A stretch of 64,000 bases of DNA from Rubrivivax albus (GCF_004016515.1 NZ_SACT01000009.1:1-64000), one strand, 5' to 3'; positions 50,674-60,633 are shown, numbered from the stretch's first letter. Made by a program: numbers and translations. Notes: generated from the letters alone by a model not told the origin.

Positions 50674-51285
50674 ATGACAGCCTCACCCAGCATCGTCATC
50701 CTGGCAGCCGGTCCCAGTCGACGCTTCGGTGCCGCCGGGCAGAAGCTGACCCAGATGCTCGGTGCCCGCAGCGTGCTGGGCCACACCATCCACCAGGCCA
50801 TGGCCACCGGCTGGCCGCTGTGCGTGGTGCTGACGCCCGCGCTGGTGCCGCTGGTGAGTCCCTGGGTGGCCACGCGCGACCTGGTCGTGCTCGACGTGGA
50901 CGAAGCGGCGCGTGGCCTGGGTCATTCCATCGCTGCCGGTGTGGCTGCGCACGGCGCAGCCCCGGGCTGGGTGACGCTGCCTGGCGACATGCCGCTGGTG
51001 CAGGCTGCGTCGATCATCGCCGTCGGCCGCGCGCTGGCCGAGCACCCGGTGGCCTACGCGCAGCACCAGGGTCGGGCAGGCTACCCGCAGGCCTTCGCGG
51101 CCGAACTGTTCTCCGAACTCGTCGCCCTCGAAGGCGAGGCGGGGGCGCGCCGGCTGATGGCGCGCTACCCGGCAGCGGCGGTCGACCTCGACGACCCTGG
51201 CGTGCTGGTCGATGTCGACACCGAGGCCGACCTCGCCGCGCTGCGGGCCGCGATGGCCCAGGAAGGCTCCAGCGCCGCGCACTGA
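50674..51285 (+). CDS. MobA/MocA-like nucleotidyltransferase
   Basis: NTP transferase of 203 residues (ATG at 50674; 50668 is equally possible). SIVILAAGPSRRFGAAGQKLTQMLGARSVLGHTI is the nucleotide-binding loop, and WVTLPGDMPLVQAASI carries the metal-binding aspartate. Relatives are molybdenum cofactor cytidylyl- or guanylyltransferases and the CoxC-type maturation proteins. No molybdoenzyme genes lie nearby. Substrate is not determined. Confidence 0.8.
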   Translation: MTASPSIVILAAGPSRRFGAAGQKLTQMLGARSVLGHTIHQAMATGWPLCVVLTPALVPLVSPWVATRDLVVLDVDEAARGLGHSIAAGVAAHGAAPGWVTLPGDMPLVQAASIIAVGRALAEHPVAYAQHQGRAGYPQAFAAELFSELVALEGEAGARRLMARYPAAAVDLDDPGVLVDVDTEADLAALRAAMAQEGSSAAH

Positions 51286-51295
51286 GCACGCCGGC

Positions 51296-51946
51296 TCAGG
51301 ATGCCTCGGTCGGCGGCAGCAGCCGATGCCGCCCCGCCAGCGCCACCAGCCGCTCGATCTCGCGGTCACGGATGCCCCGCGTGCGCAGGGCCTCGGCCGT
51401 CTGCAGCAGGTAGTCCAGCGTCGTGCCGTAGCGCCCGCGGGCGTGGCGCAGCACGTCCAGCATCGCCACATCGTCCAGCGGTGCCAGGCAGGCCTGGTGG
51501 CGCCGGCTAAGCGTGAAGGCCAGCGCCGGCACCATGCCCGTCGGTGTATGGCAAGGCAGCCACCGGGGCGTGTAGACCCCGGTGGGCATCTCGCGGGACC
51601 AGAGGCGGTGAAGTTCGGCCTCGGCATTGCCCGTGGGCAGCCGGTGCACCTCGCCGCGGCAGGCACCGCCGGAGAGCAGGGCGAAGACGAGCCCGGGACG
51701 CTCGGGCGTGCCGCGGTTGATGTGCGAGCGCATCCGCAGGGCGCGGTGCCAGCCCTGGACCCGCGCTGGGCGGCATTCCTCGGCGTCGAACTCCGGCCGC
51801 CAGATCAGGGACGCATAGCCGAAGACCCAGAGCGCCCGGCGCGGTCCGAATCGTTGCCGGAGGTCGCGGAGGAGCGCCTCGATGTCCGGCGGGTGATGCA
51901 GCGGCCCGGTTGACCATGTAACCGAGTTACTCGATAATGAATTCAC
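51296..51946 (-). CDS. ChaC-like gamma-glutamylcyclotransferase
   Basis: Protein of 216 residues starting at the GTG at 51946, the only usable start before the family core. LWVFGYASLIWRPEF is the ChaC signature (YGSLIW type), followed by RVQGWHRALRMRS and GTPERPGLVFALLSGG. ChaC enzymes split gamma-glutamyl peptides, mainly glutathione, to 5-oxoproline. The gene is divergent from edd and its 5' end covers the edd promoter region, so the two promoters overlap. Confidence 0.85.
   Translation of the reverse strand: MNSLSSNSVTWSTGPLHHPPDIEALLRDLRQRFGPRRALWVFGYASLIWRPEFDAEECRPARVQGWHRALRMRSHINRGTPERPGLVFALLSGGACRGEVHRLPTGNAEAELHRLWSREMPTGVYTPRWLPCHTPTGMVPALAFTLSRRHQACLAPLDDVAMLDVLRHARGRYGTTLDYLLQTAEALRTRGIRDREIERLVALAGRHRLLPPTEAS
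51910..51938 (+). promoter_or_regulatory. Strong sigma-70 promoter of edd-eda
   Basis: TTGACC (51910-51915) and GATAAT (51933-51938) are separated by exactly 17 bp. The ATG at 51937 lies inside the -10 box, so it cannot be the edd start on this transcript; the GTG at 51970 fits. Confidence 0.8.
51917..51931. promoter_or_regulatory. HexR-like operator inside the edd promoter spacer
   Basis: TGTAACCGAGTTACT is a near-perfect palindrome and follows the HexR pattern TGTAATTAAATTACA at the outer bases. A second half, GGTTACA at 51948-51954, is the exact complement of TGTAACC at 51917-51923. HexR is the usual repressor of edd, released by 2-keto-3-deoxy-6-phosphogluconate. Binding here is inferred; no hexR gene is in the window. 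Confidence 0.5.
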
Positions 51947-51969
51947 AGGTTACATCCGGAGCCGAACAC

Positions 51970-53814
51970 GTGAGCCAAGCGCCGACGCCCGCCCGCCACC
52001 CAGCCGTGCAGGCGGTCACCGACAGGATCCGCAGCCGCAGTGCCGGCCTTCGCCAGGCGTACCTCGAACGTCTGGACCGGCTGGCGGCGCGTCCGCGCGG
52101 GTCCGATCGCATGGGCTGTGCCAACGTGGCGCACGCCTTCGCGGCCCTGCCAGGCACCGACAAGCTGCGCATCGTGGCTGAACGTGCACCGCATCTGGGC
52201 ATCGTGACCGCCTACAACGACATGCTTTCGGCTCACCAGCCCTACGAGGGCTATCCGGCGCAGATCCGCGAGGCCGCGCGCGCTGCAGGGGCCACGGTGC
52301 AGGTGGCCGGGGGCGTGCCGGCGATGTGCGACGGCGTCACCCAGGGCCTGCCGGGCATGGAGCTGAGCCTGTTCTCGCGCGACACCATCGCCATGGCGAC
52401 GGCGGTGGCGCTGACGCACGATGTCTTCGACGGCGCACTGCTGCTGGGCGTGTGCGACAAGATCGTCCCCGGGCTGTTGATCGGTGCGCTGCATTTCGGT
52501 CATCTGCCCTGTGTCTTCGTGCCGGCCGGGCCGATGAGCACCGGGCTGTCCAACGGCGAGAAGGCCAAGGTGCGCGAAGCGTACGCCAGCAAGCAGGTGG
52601 GGCGCGACGAACTGCTGGCCGCCGAGAGTGCCGCCTATCACGGCCCGGGCACTTGCACCTTCTACGGCACGGCCAACAGCAACCAGATGCTGCTGGAGGC
52701 CATGGGCCTGCACGTGCCCGGCAGCGCCTTCGTGCACCCGCACGACGGGCTGCGCACGGCGCTGACCCAGGCGGCGGTGGGCACCGTGCTCGACATCCGG
52801 CGCGATGGCGGGCGGTTCACGCCGATCGGGCGCTTGGTGGACGAGCGCTGCATCGTCAACGCGATGGTGGCGCTGCTGGCCACCGGCGGCTCCACCAATC
52901 ACCTGATCCACTGGGTGGCCGTGGCGCGTGCCGCGGGCATCCTGATCGACTGGACCGACTTCGCCGACCTGTCCGCGGTGGTCCCGCTGCTGGCCCGCGT
53001 CTACCCCAACGGCAGTGCCGACGTGAACCAGTTCCAGGCCGCCGGCGGCCCCGGCTTCGTGCTGCGTGAGCTGCTGTCGGGCGGCTGGCTGCATGGCGAC
53101 GTGATGACGGTGGCCCGCGAGGGCCTGGCGGCCTACACACAGCTGCCGTCGCTGGACGCTGGTGGTGCGCTGCGCTGGCAGGCGCTGCCGGCGGCGCCGG
53201 GCGACGAGGGCATCGTGCGCACCGCGGCCGCGCCGTTCTCCGCCACCGGCGGCCTGAAGCTGCTGCAGGGCAACCTGGGTCGCGCGGTGATCAAGGTCTC
53301 GGCGGTGCCGGAGGACCGGCACGTGGTCGAGGCGCCGGCCATCGTCTTCGACGACCAGCTGGAGCTGCTGCGCGCCTTCGAGGCCGGGCAGCTGCAGCGG
53401 GACTTCGTGGCCGTGGTGCGCTTCCAGGGTCCGGCGGCCAACGGCATGCCCGAGTTGCACAAGCTCACGCCGCCGCTGGCGGTGCTGCAGAACCAGGGTT
53501 TCCGCGTGGCGCTGCTCACCGACGGCCGCATGAGCGGCGCGTCGGGCAAGGTGCCGGTGGCCATCCACGCCAGCCCCGAGGCCCTGGCCGGCGGGCCGAT
53601 CGCGCGGTTGCGCGACGGTGACATCATCCGCCTGGACGCGGTGATGGGCACGCTGGATGCGCTGGTGCCCGAGGCCGAATGGGCCGCGCGCACGCCGGCG
53701 CCGCTGTCGCCCGAGGCGGCGCTGACGAACGCCCATGACCTGGGCCGTGACCTGTTCGGCGGCATGCGCCGCACCGTGCGCAGCGCCGAAGAGGGCGCGG
53801 TGACGTGGCTGTGA
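51970..53814 (+). CDS. edd: Phosphogluconate dehydratase
   Basis: Entner-Doudoroff dehydratase of 614 residues from the GTG at 51970, which has GGAG upstream. It converts 6-phosphogluconate to 2-keto-3-deoxy-6-phosphogluconate with an iron-sulfur cluster. Cluster-type cysteines are C120 (PAMCDG), C162 (GVCDKIVPG) and C229 (PGTCTFYGTANS). NGEKAKVREAYA, DGRMSGASGKVP and the N-terminal AYNDMLSAHQPYEGYP also mark Edd rather than IlvD. It is cotranscribed with eda and can use the product of the gluconokinase at 11.7 kb. Confidence 0.96.
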   Translation: MSQAPTPARHPAVQAVTDRIRSRSAGLRQAYLERLDRLAARPRGSDRMGCANVAHAFAALPGTDKLRIVAERAPHLGIVTAYNDMLSAHQPYEGYPAQIREAARAAGATVQVAGGVPAMCDGVTQGLPGMELSLFSRDTIAMATAVALTHDVFDGALLLGVCDKIVPGLLIGALHFGHLPCVFVPAGPMSTGLSNGEKAKVREAYASKQVGRDELLAAESAAYHGPGTCTFYGTANSNQMLLEAMGLHVPGSAFVHPHDGLRTALTQAAVGTVLDIRRDGGRFTPIGRLVDERCIVNAMVALLATGGSTNHLIHWVAVARAAGILIDWTDFADLSAVVPLLARVYPNGSADVNQFQAAGGPGFVLRELLSGGWLHGDVMTVAREGLAAYTQLPSLDAGGALRWQALPAAPGDEGIVRTAAAPFSATGGLKLLQGNLGRAVIKVSAVPEDRHVVEAPAIVFDDQLELLRAFEAGQLQRDFVAVVRFQGPAANGMPELHKLTPPLAVLQNQGFRVALLTDGRMSGASGKVPVAIHASPEALAGGPIARLRDGDIIRLDAVMGTLDALVPEAEWAARTPAPLSPEAALTNAHDLGRDLFGGMRRTVRSAEEGAVTWL

Positions 53815-53825
53815 AGGACACCCCG

Positions 53826-54452
53826 ATGAAGACGACCGACCTGATCGTGCACGGCCCGGTGATCCCGGTGATCGTGCTGCACCGTGAAGCCGATGCGGTG
53901 CCGATGGCCGAGGCCCTGCTGGCCGGCGGCGTGCGGGTGCTGGAGATCACGCTGCGCACGCCGGCGGCGCTGGCCTGCATGGAAGCCATAGCCAAGGCGC
54001 TGCCGGAAGCCATCGTGGGCGCCGGCACGCTGCGCAGCCCGGCCGACGTGCGCGCCGCGCGCGATGCCGGCTGCGTGTTCGGTGTCAGCCCGGGCTATAC
54101 CGCCGCGGTGGGCCAGGCCTGCCGCGACGCCGGCCTGCCGCTGCTGCCCGGCGTGGCCACGGCCAGCGAGGTCATGGCGGCGCAGGCCGACGGGCTGGAC
54201 TTCCTGAAGTTCTTCCCGGCCACGGCGGCCGGGGGCATCCCGATGCTCAAGGCCCTGGGCGGGCCCTTCCCGGACGTGCGCTTCTGCCCGACCGGCGGCA
54301 TCACACCCGCGACGGCGCCGGACTTCCTGGCGTTGGACAACGTGGTGGTCTGCGGCGGCTCGTGGCTGACGCCGGCCGACGTGATGGCCAGCGGCGACTG
54401 GGCACGCATCACGCGCCTGGCGCGCGAGGCCTCGGCGCTGGCGCGCGGTTGA
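53826..54452 (+). CDS. eda: 2-dehydro-3-deoxyphosphogluconate aldolase
   Basis: Class I aldolase of 208 residues from the ATG at 53826, which has AAGGA upstream; an in-frame GTG at 53805 inside the edd gene is less likely. It splits 2-keto-3-deoxy-6-phosphogluconate to pyruvate and glyceraldehyde 3-phosphate. The catalytic Glu 40 and Arg 44 are in LEITLRTP, and Schiff-base lysine K128 is in DFLKFFPA. CPTGGITP and GGSWLTP complete the site. It starts 11 bp after the edd stop. Confidence 0.96.
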   Translation: MKTTDLIVHGPVIPVIVLHREADAVPMAEALLAGGVRVLEITLRTPAALACMEAIAKALPEAIVGAGTLRSPADVRAARDAGCVFGVSPGYTAAVGQACRDAGLPLLPGVATASEVMAAQADGLDFLKFFPATAAGGIPMLKALGGPFPDVRFCPTGGITPATAPDFLALDNVVVCGGSWLTPADVMASGDWARITRLAREASALARG

Positions 54453-54455
54453 GCT

Positions 54456-54869
54456 TCAGCGCAGGCCGACGCCGTCGGCCGGGGCCTCGGCGCGCTGGAT
54501 GAGTTCGACCTTGTAGCCGTCCGGGTCGGTGATGAAGGCGATCACCGTGGTGCCGCCCTTGACCGGTCCGGGCTCCCGCGTGACGTTGCCGCCGTTGGCC
54601 CTGATCTTCTCGCAGGCGGCATAGGCGTCGGGCACGCCGATGGCGATGTGGCCGTAGGCCGTGCCCATGTCGTACTGTTCGACACCCCAGTTGTAGGTCA
54701 GCTCGAGCTCGGCGTGTTCCGGGTTGCGGCCGTAGCCCAGGAAGGCCAGCGAGTACTTCTGCGACGGGTTCTCGCTGGTGCGCAGCAGGGTCATGCCCAT
54801 GACATTGGTGTAGAAGTCGATCGACCGTTGCAGGTCGCCGACGCGCAGCATGGTGTGCAGCAGGCGCAT
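54456..54869 (-). CDS. gloA: Lactoylglutathione lyase (glyoxalase I)
   Basis: Metalloenzyme of 137 residues that detoxifies methylglyoxal. MRLLHTMLRVGDLQRSIDFYTNVMGMTLLRT carries H5, the first metal ligand. LELTYNWGVEQYDMGTAYGHIAIGV carries the next Glu and His, and GYKVELIQR the last Glu. It converges on eda, ending 3 bp from it, and follows the thioredoxin-like gene on the same strand. Confidence 0.96.
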   Translation of the reverse strand: MRLLHTMLRVGDLQRSIDFYTNVMGMTLLRTSENPSQKYSLAFLGYGRNPEHAELELTYNWGVEQYDMGTAYGHIAIGVPDAYAACEKIRANGGNVTREPGPVKGGTTVIAFITDPDGYKVELIQRAEAPADGVGLR

Positions 54870-54887
54870 GGGGCTCTCGTTCCGGGG

Positions 54888-55724
54888 TCAGTTCAGGTAC
54901 ATCGCCAGCCGACGCTGGGCGCGGTCGGTCACGGCAGGTTCGGGGCAGAGGCCGAACCATTCGACCATGCGTACGCGCGCGGCCTCGCGGTGTTCGGCCT
55001 TGTCGCGCAGCACGATCTCCAGCAGCTGCTCGAAGGCGGCGGCGAAGTCGCCGCCATGGGCCAGGATCGCGGCGAGGTCGAAGCGCGCCACGTGGTCTTT
55101 CGGGTTGGCCTCGATGCGGGCGCGCAGTTCGACCGGATCGCCGGCCGGGCGATTGGCCTCGAAGTCCTGCTGCGCCTTCAGCGCAGCCTGTCGCTCTTCC
55201 AGTGCCTTGGTGATGGCCGGTTCCTGCGGGTCCAGCGCCTGGGCCTCGGTGAGCATCTCGACGGCGCGGGCGTGGTCCGGCTCCTCGGCGGCGGCCTTGA
55301 GCAGCTGCTTGGAGGGAGAGGGCGCGCCCACGTGCGGGTCGAGGAAGGCGCGGATGCGCGACTCCGGCAGCGCGCCGGTGAACTGGTCCACCGGCTGGCC
55401 GCCCTTGAACAGCAGCACGTGCGGGATGCTGCGCAGGCCCAGCATGCCGGCGAGCTGCGGGTTCTCGTCGGTGTTGAGCTTGGCCAGCACGAAGCGGCCC
55501 TCGTAGGCCTGCACCAGCTTCTCCAGCAGCGGCTTGAGCTGCCGGCATGGCCCGCACCAGGGGGCCCAGCAGTCCAGCAGCACCGGCACCTCCATCGAGC
55601 GCTGGACCAGCGTGGTCTCGAAGTCGGCGTCGGTGATGTCGAAGCTGAGGTCGTTCGGTTCCGCCGCGGCGGTGGCGGGCGGGGCGGAGGCGGCAGTGCC
55701 GCTGGAGGGAAAGAGCACGCTCAT
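54888..55724 (-). CDS. YbbN-like thioredoxin-domain co-chaperone
   Basis: Protein of 278 residues: an Ala-rich leader, a thioredoxin domain with an intact WCGPC near residue 54, and a helical TPR-like C-terminal half (ARAVEMLTEAQALDPQEPAI and what follows). This layout matches YbbN/CnoX, which protects substrates from chlorine stress and hands them to chaperones. E. coli YbbN has SQHC where this one has WCGPC, so redox activity is plausible. No signal peptide. Runs in the same direction as gloA, with an 18 bp gap. Confidence 0.88.
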   Translation of the reverse strand: MSVLFPSSGTAASAPPATAAAEPNDLSFDITDADFETTLVQRSMEVPVLLDCWAPWCGPCRQLKPLLEKLVQAYEGRFVLAKLNTDENPQLAGMLGLRSIPHVLLFKGGQPVDQFTGALPESRIRAFLDPHVGAPSPSKQLLKAAAEEPDHARAVEMLTEAQALDPQEPAITKALEERQAALKAQQDFEANRPAGDPVELRARIEANPKDHVARFDLAAILAHGGDFAAAFEQLLEIVLRDKAEHREAARVRMVEWFGLCPEPAVTDRAQRRLAMYLN

Positions 55725-55742
55725 ACGGTCACGGGGCGAAGT

Positions 55743-56531
55743 TCAGACGGGCAGGGTGTAGTTCAGGGTCATGCGGCCGCCGTCGACGGTGACGATCTCA
55801 CCGGTGACGTAGCTGGCGGCGTCGGACAGCAGGAAGGCGACCACGTCGGCGATCTCCGACGGCTCGCCCAGCCGCTTCAACGGGGTACGGCTGAGGATGC
55901 GGGTGCGGGCCTCGTCACTGGTCAGCACGGCGTTCTTCGCCAGCTCGGTAGCGATGGTGCCCGGCGCCACGGCGTTGACGCGGATGCCCATGTCGGCCAG
56001 CGACAGCGCCATCACGCGCGTGAGCTGGTTGATGGCGCCCTTGCTGGCGTTGTAGCTGGCGATCGTGGGGATGGTCAGCGTGCCGTTGACCGAGCTCATG
56101 TTGACGATGGCGCCTCCGCCCTGCTGCACCATCTGCCGGGCCACGGCCTGGCCGACGAGGAACGAGCCCTTGAGATTGACGTCGAGCACGGCGTCCCAGT
56201 CGGCCTCGGTGATGTCGAGGAACTCGGCGGCCTTGAAGATGCCGGCGTTGTTCACCAGCGCATCGACGCGCCCGAAGGCCCGCAGCGTGGCGGCCAGGGC
56301 GGCGTCGACGTCGGCCTTCGCGGCCACGTTGCAGTGCTGGTAGAGGCAGCGGGCGCCCTCGGCCGCCAGTTCCTCGGCCAGTGCCTGGCCGGCGGCGTCT
56401 GCCATGTCCCACAGCGCCACGGCGGCGCCCTCGGCTGTCAGGCGGCGCGCGCAGGCGGCGCCGATGCCCTGCGCGGCGCCGGTGATCACGGCCACCCGGC
56501 CGTCGAGGCCGAAGCGGATCGCCCCTGGCAT
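55743..56531 (-). CDS. SDR family oxidoreductase
   Basis: Classical SDR of 262 residues: TGAAQGIGAACA near 17-28, NNAGIFKAAEF near 94, and YNASKGAINQLTRVMALSLADMGIRVNAVAPG around the catalytic Tyr and Lys. The C-terminal extension RMTLNYTLPV is unusual. Similar proteins include glucose 1-dehydrogenase-like and cyclic-alcohol SDRs. It lies 18 bp upstream of the YbbN-like gene in the same direction. Substrate unknown. Confidence 0.8.
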   Translation of the reverse strand: MPGAIRFGLDGRVAVITGAAQGIGAACARRLTAEGAAVALWDMADAAGQALAEELAAEGARCLYQHCNVAAKADVDAALAATLRAFGRVDALVNNAGIFKAAEFLDITEADWDAVLDVNLKGSFLVGQAVARQMVQQGGGAIVNMSSVNGTLTIPTIASYNASKGAINQLTRVMALSLADMGIRVNAVAPGTIATELAKNAVLTSDEARTRILSRTPLKRLGEPSEIADVVAFLLSDAASYVTGEIVTVDGGRMTLNYTLPV

Positions 56532-56554
56532 GTGCTGTGCTCCCGTCGAAGTTG

Positions 56555-56578
56555 CACGGCCCGCATCTGCGGGCCGTG
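56555..56578 (-). terminator. Probable terminator after the chemoreceptor gene
   Basis: CACGGCCCGC and GCGGGCCGTG form a perfect ten-base-pair stem with a four-base loop, 31 bp downstream of the chemoreceptor stop and 23 bp upstream of the SDR start. There is no T-tract beyond a few bases, so it may need Rho or also act as a leader hairpin of the SDR gene. Confidence 0.55.
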
Positions 56579-56609
56579 GTGGTCTGTCCGGGGCAAAGTG
56601 TAGCGGGGC

Positions 56610-58271
56610 TCAGGTGGCGGCGTTCACCACGTCGCCTTGCGCCTGCCGTGCCTGCCGACGCAGCACCACCGCATCGGCCGCAGGCCGACCAGCGCTGCCC
56701 GCCAGCCGGAAGACCGAGACCGCCTCGTCCAGGTTCTCGGCCTGCGCCTGCAGCTGGGCGGCCGATGCGGCGATCTGCTCGACCATCGCGGCGTTCTGCT
56801 GGGTGATGCCGTCGATGTGGGCCACGGCTTCGTTGACCTGCGAGATGCCGCCGAGCTGCTCGTGGCTGCCGGTGTCAATCTCGCGCACGGTCTGCCCCAC
56901 CTTCTCCACCATCGCCAGCGCCTCGGCCATGGTCTGGCGGGCGGTGTCGGTGCGCCGGCTGCCGTTGTCCACCTCTTCCGAGGAGTGCGCGATCAGCTGC
57001 TTGATCTCGCGGGCGGCACCGGTGGTGCGCTGCGCCAGGGCCCGCACCTCGCCGGCCACGACCGCGAAGCCCCGGCCCTGTTCGCCGGCCCGCGCAGCTT
57101 CCACCGCAGCGTTGAGGGCCAGGATGTTGGTCTGGAAGGCGATGCCGTCGATGACCTGGATGATCTCGCCGATGCGCTGCGACGACTGCTGGATGGCCTG
57201 CATCGTCTCCGTCATCGCCTGCACGGCCGCGTGGCTGCGCTGGGTGATCTCGATGGTGCGCCGTGCGAGCTGCGCCGCCGTGCCTGCGGCGTCGGCGCTG
57301 CTGCGCACGGTGCCCGTGATCTCCTCCATCGACGAGGCGGTCTGCTCCAGGCTGGAGGCCTGCGATTCGGTGCGGGCCGACAGATCCTGGTTGCCGGCTG
57401 CGATCTCGCGCGAGGCGTCCCGCATGTGCGCCACCTCGTTGCGGGCATCACGCACCACCGCCATGAGGTTGACGCTGAGCTGGTTCATGGCCCGCTCGAG
57501 GTGGCCGATGGTGTCGCTCCGAGTCGATTCCAGCCGCTGCGTCAGGTCGCCGGCGGCGAGCCGGTTGGCGAAGTCCAGCACACGTTGCAGGGGCGACACC
57601 GACACCTGCATCAGCAGTGCGCCGCCGACCAGACCGGCCACGCCAGCCGACAGCGCGGCCGCCGTCGCGGCGCCATAGCCGGTCAGGCCGAGAAACGCGG
57701 AAGACGCCTCACCGGCGGCAAAGGCAGCACCACCGATGGCCGCGGCCGACAGCGTCAGCTTGCCGCGCAGGCCCAGCCGCAGCGCTGAGGCAATCCTGCC
57801 GCCGACCGTCTTGACCTGCAGGTGACCGCCTCGCAGCAAATGGGTCAGGCTGCCGCGCGCCGCCTCGTCGCGCATCGTGGCGTACAGCGCCTCCGCCTGC
57901 TGGATCTGCTGCGGCGAGGGCTCGGTGCGCACCGACATGTAGCCGGTCGGTGTGTCGCCATCCATCAGCGGCGTCACGTTGGCCATCACCCAGTAGCAGC
58001 TGCCGTCCTTTCGCCGGTTCTTCACCGGGGCACACCAGGGGAGGCCGGCCTGGATGGTGGCCCACATGTCCCGAAAGGCCTCCTCCGGCATGTCGGGGTG
58101 GCGGATCAGGTTGTGGGGCTGGCCCAGCAGTTCCTCCTTCGCGTAGCCGCTGACGGCGACGAAGGCGGGGTTGCAGTAGAGGATGCGGCCCTTGAGGTCC
58201 GTGGTCGACACGAGGGTCTCGCCCGGCGGAAACGGGAACGTCTGGTCGGTGACGGGCAGGTTCTGGCGCAT
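56610..58271 (-). CDS. PAS-containing methyl-accepting chemotaxis protein, Aer-like
   Basis: Chemoreceptor of 553 residues. An N-terminal PAS domain (ETLVSTTDLKGRILYCNPAFVAVSGYAKEELLGQPHNLIRHPDMPEEAF at about 18-66) resembles the Aer FAD-binding PAS. One hydrophobic hairpin (about 175-225) anchors it, followed by HAMP and the signalling domain with the highly conserved IQVIDGIAFQTNILALNAAVEAARAGEQGRGFAVVAGEVRALAQR. Aer-type receptors sense redox or oxygen through the PAS. No other che genes are in the window. Confidence 0.9.
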   Translation of the reverse strand: MRQNLPVTDQTFPFPPGETLVSTTDLKGRILYCNPAFVAVSGYAKEELLGQPHNLIRHPDMPEEAFRDMWATIQAGLPWCAPVKNRRKDGSCYWVMANVTPLMDGDTPTGYMSVRTEPSPQQIQQAEALYATMRDEAARGSLTHLLRGGHLQVKTVGGRIASALRLGLRGKLTLSAAAIGGAAFAAGEASSAFLGLTGYGAATAAALSAGVAGLVGGALLMQVSVSPLQRVLDFANRLAAGDLTQRLESTRSDTIGHLERAMNQLSVNLMAVVRDARNEVAHMRDASREIAAGNQDLSARTESQASSLEQTASSMEEITGTVRSSADAAGTAAQLARRTIEITQRSHAAVQAMTETMQAIQQSSQRIGEIIQVIDGIAFQTNILALNAAVEAARAGEQGRGFAVVAGEVRALAQRTTGAAREIKQLIAHSSEEVDNGSRRTDTARQTMAEALAMVEKVGQTVREIDTGSHEQLGGISQVNEAVAHIDGITQQNAAMVEQIAASAAQLQAQAENLDEAVSVFRLAGSAGRPAADAVVLRRQARQAQGDVVNAAT

Positions 58272-58377
58272 CGGTTACTCCGCGTGGCGTCCACACGGCA
58301 CCACGTGACCCTATCTCGGCCTCCAGCGCGGCCGAACTAAGCGGTTTTTTCCTCGATCGACGTGGTCTTGATTTTCG

Positions 58378-59331
58378 TCAACCTTGGCGATCCAGCCAAA
58401 TCTCGATGCCCTGCGCGTTGAGGTCGATGTCGAGCGCCAGCAGCGCCGTCACTTCTTCCTTATCGAGCGAGCTTTCCTCCGACTTGAGACTGTCGGCATA
58501 CAAGTCCGCCAACATGCTCATCAGTGCACGTCGCCGGTCGGGCCGCGATGCCAAGGCGCGAGCCCTTTGCACGGTTTCTTCCAGCAGCGACAGGAACAGC
58601 GCACCGAGCCGGGGCACGCCACCGACACGACCGTAGTGGGTCAGGTACATGCAGTCCGGCTGCCGGGCCAGGAGCCGCTGCACCGAAGCCCTCAGCACGT
58701 CGGGCTCGAACTGCACCGGCGTGGAGGTGGGCACGATCCACGGCCCGCGGGGGGTGTCGAGTTCGCGATAGCTCAGGCCGAAGGTGTCACCGGTGAACCA
58801 GCCGCGGGTCACCTCGTCCCAGATGCAATGGTGGTGCCGGGCGTGCCCCGGCGTGTGCGCCACCGCCAGCGGGCGGTCCGCCAGCATGATGACCCCGTCG
58901 TCGTCCGTCGTGCGCACGCGCTCCGCGGCGACCGGCACCAGTTGGCCATAGGCCCGGTCCATCTCGGCCTGGCCGTAGACCGCCAGCGCGCCGGCATAGA
59001 GCTGCGTCGGGTCGATCAGGTGCCGGGCGCCGCGGGGATGAACCCAGACCGTGGCGGCCGGCAGGGCTTGCATCAGGGCGCCGACGCCCCCGGCGTGGTC
59101 GAGGTGCACGTGGGTGGGGATCACATGGTCCACGGCCTGGAGCGGCAGGCCCAACGCCTCCAGCAGGGCCAGCAGCCGCTGCACGGCGAAGTTGGTGCCG
59201 GTGTCGATGAAGGCGGCGCGACCGTCCTGCACGACGAGATAGGCGGCGTCGAAGCGCGGGCGATGGAAGCCGGTGTCGATGGCGTGTACGCCATGGCCGA
59301 GGTCCTCGGCCCAGGAGGGGTAGGTGCTCAT
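58378..59331 (-). CDS. Metallo-beta-lactamase-fold hydrolase
   Basis: Protein of 317 residues. The metal motif is PTHVHLDHAGGVGAL near residue 74, a further ligand is in VAHTPGHARHHHCI, and the third site in FTGDTFGLSY. The overall layout resembles the MBL branch of glyoxalase II-like and lactonase-like hydrolases. The C-terminal 50 residues are acidic and helical and outside the core fold. It is divergent from the acyl-CoA dehydrogenase, sharing the region with the palindrome at 59380. Substrate unknown. Confidence 0.82.
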   Translation of the reverse strand: MSTYPSWAEDLGHGVHAIDTGFHRPRFDAAYLVVQDGRAAFIDTGTNFAVQRLLALLEALGLPLQAVDHVIPTHVHLDHAGGVGALMQALPAATVWVHPRGARHLIDPTQLYAGALAVYGQAEMDRAYGQLVPVAAERVRTTDDDGVIMLADRPLAVAHTPGHARHHHCIWDEVTRGWFTGDTFGLSYRELDTPRGPWIVPTSTPVQFEPDVLRASVQRLLARQPDCMYLTHYGRVGGVPRLGALFLSLLEETVQRARALASRPDRRRALMSMLADLYADSLKSEESSLDKEEVTALLALDIDLNAQGIEIWLDRQG

Positions 59332-59379
59332 GGGCGTCGATTCTCACCGCGGATCCCGGGCCCGTCCGACCGGTCAAAT

Positions 59380-59395
59380 GCTTTACAACTAAAGC
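59380..59395. promoter_or_regulatory. Palindrome between the MBL hydrolase and acyl-CoA dehydrogenase genes
   Basis: GCTTT and AAAGC are exact complements six bases apart, forming GCTTTACAACTAAAGC in an AT-rich patch 38 bp before the acyl-CoA dehydrogenase ATG. The patch also contains TTTACA, and the palindrome resembles MarR- or TetR-type operators. A binding protein is not identified. Confidence 0.45.
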
Positions 59396-59433
59396 AATTG
59401 AATCCGACAATGGGCTGCTGACCAGGAGAAGCG

Positions 59434-60600
<1,167 letters not shown>

Positions 60601-60633
60601 ACGAGCGCCCATCCTCGGACGGGGCCGGAGGTC

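Noticed and set aside
51937..51969. ATG start for edd at 51937
   Set aside because: The codon overlaps the -10 box of the promoter, so the transcript would begin after it. The GTG at 51970 has a ribosome site.
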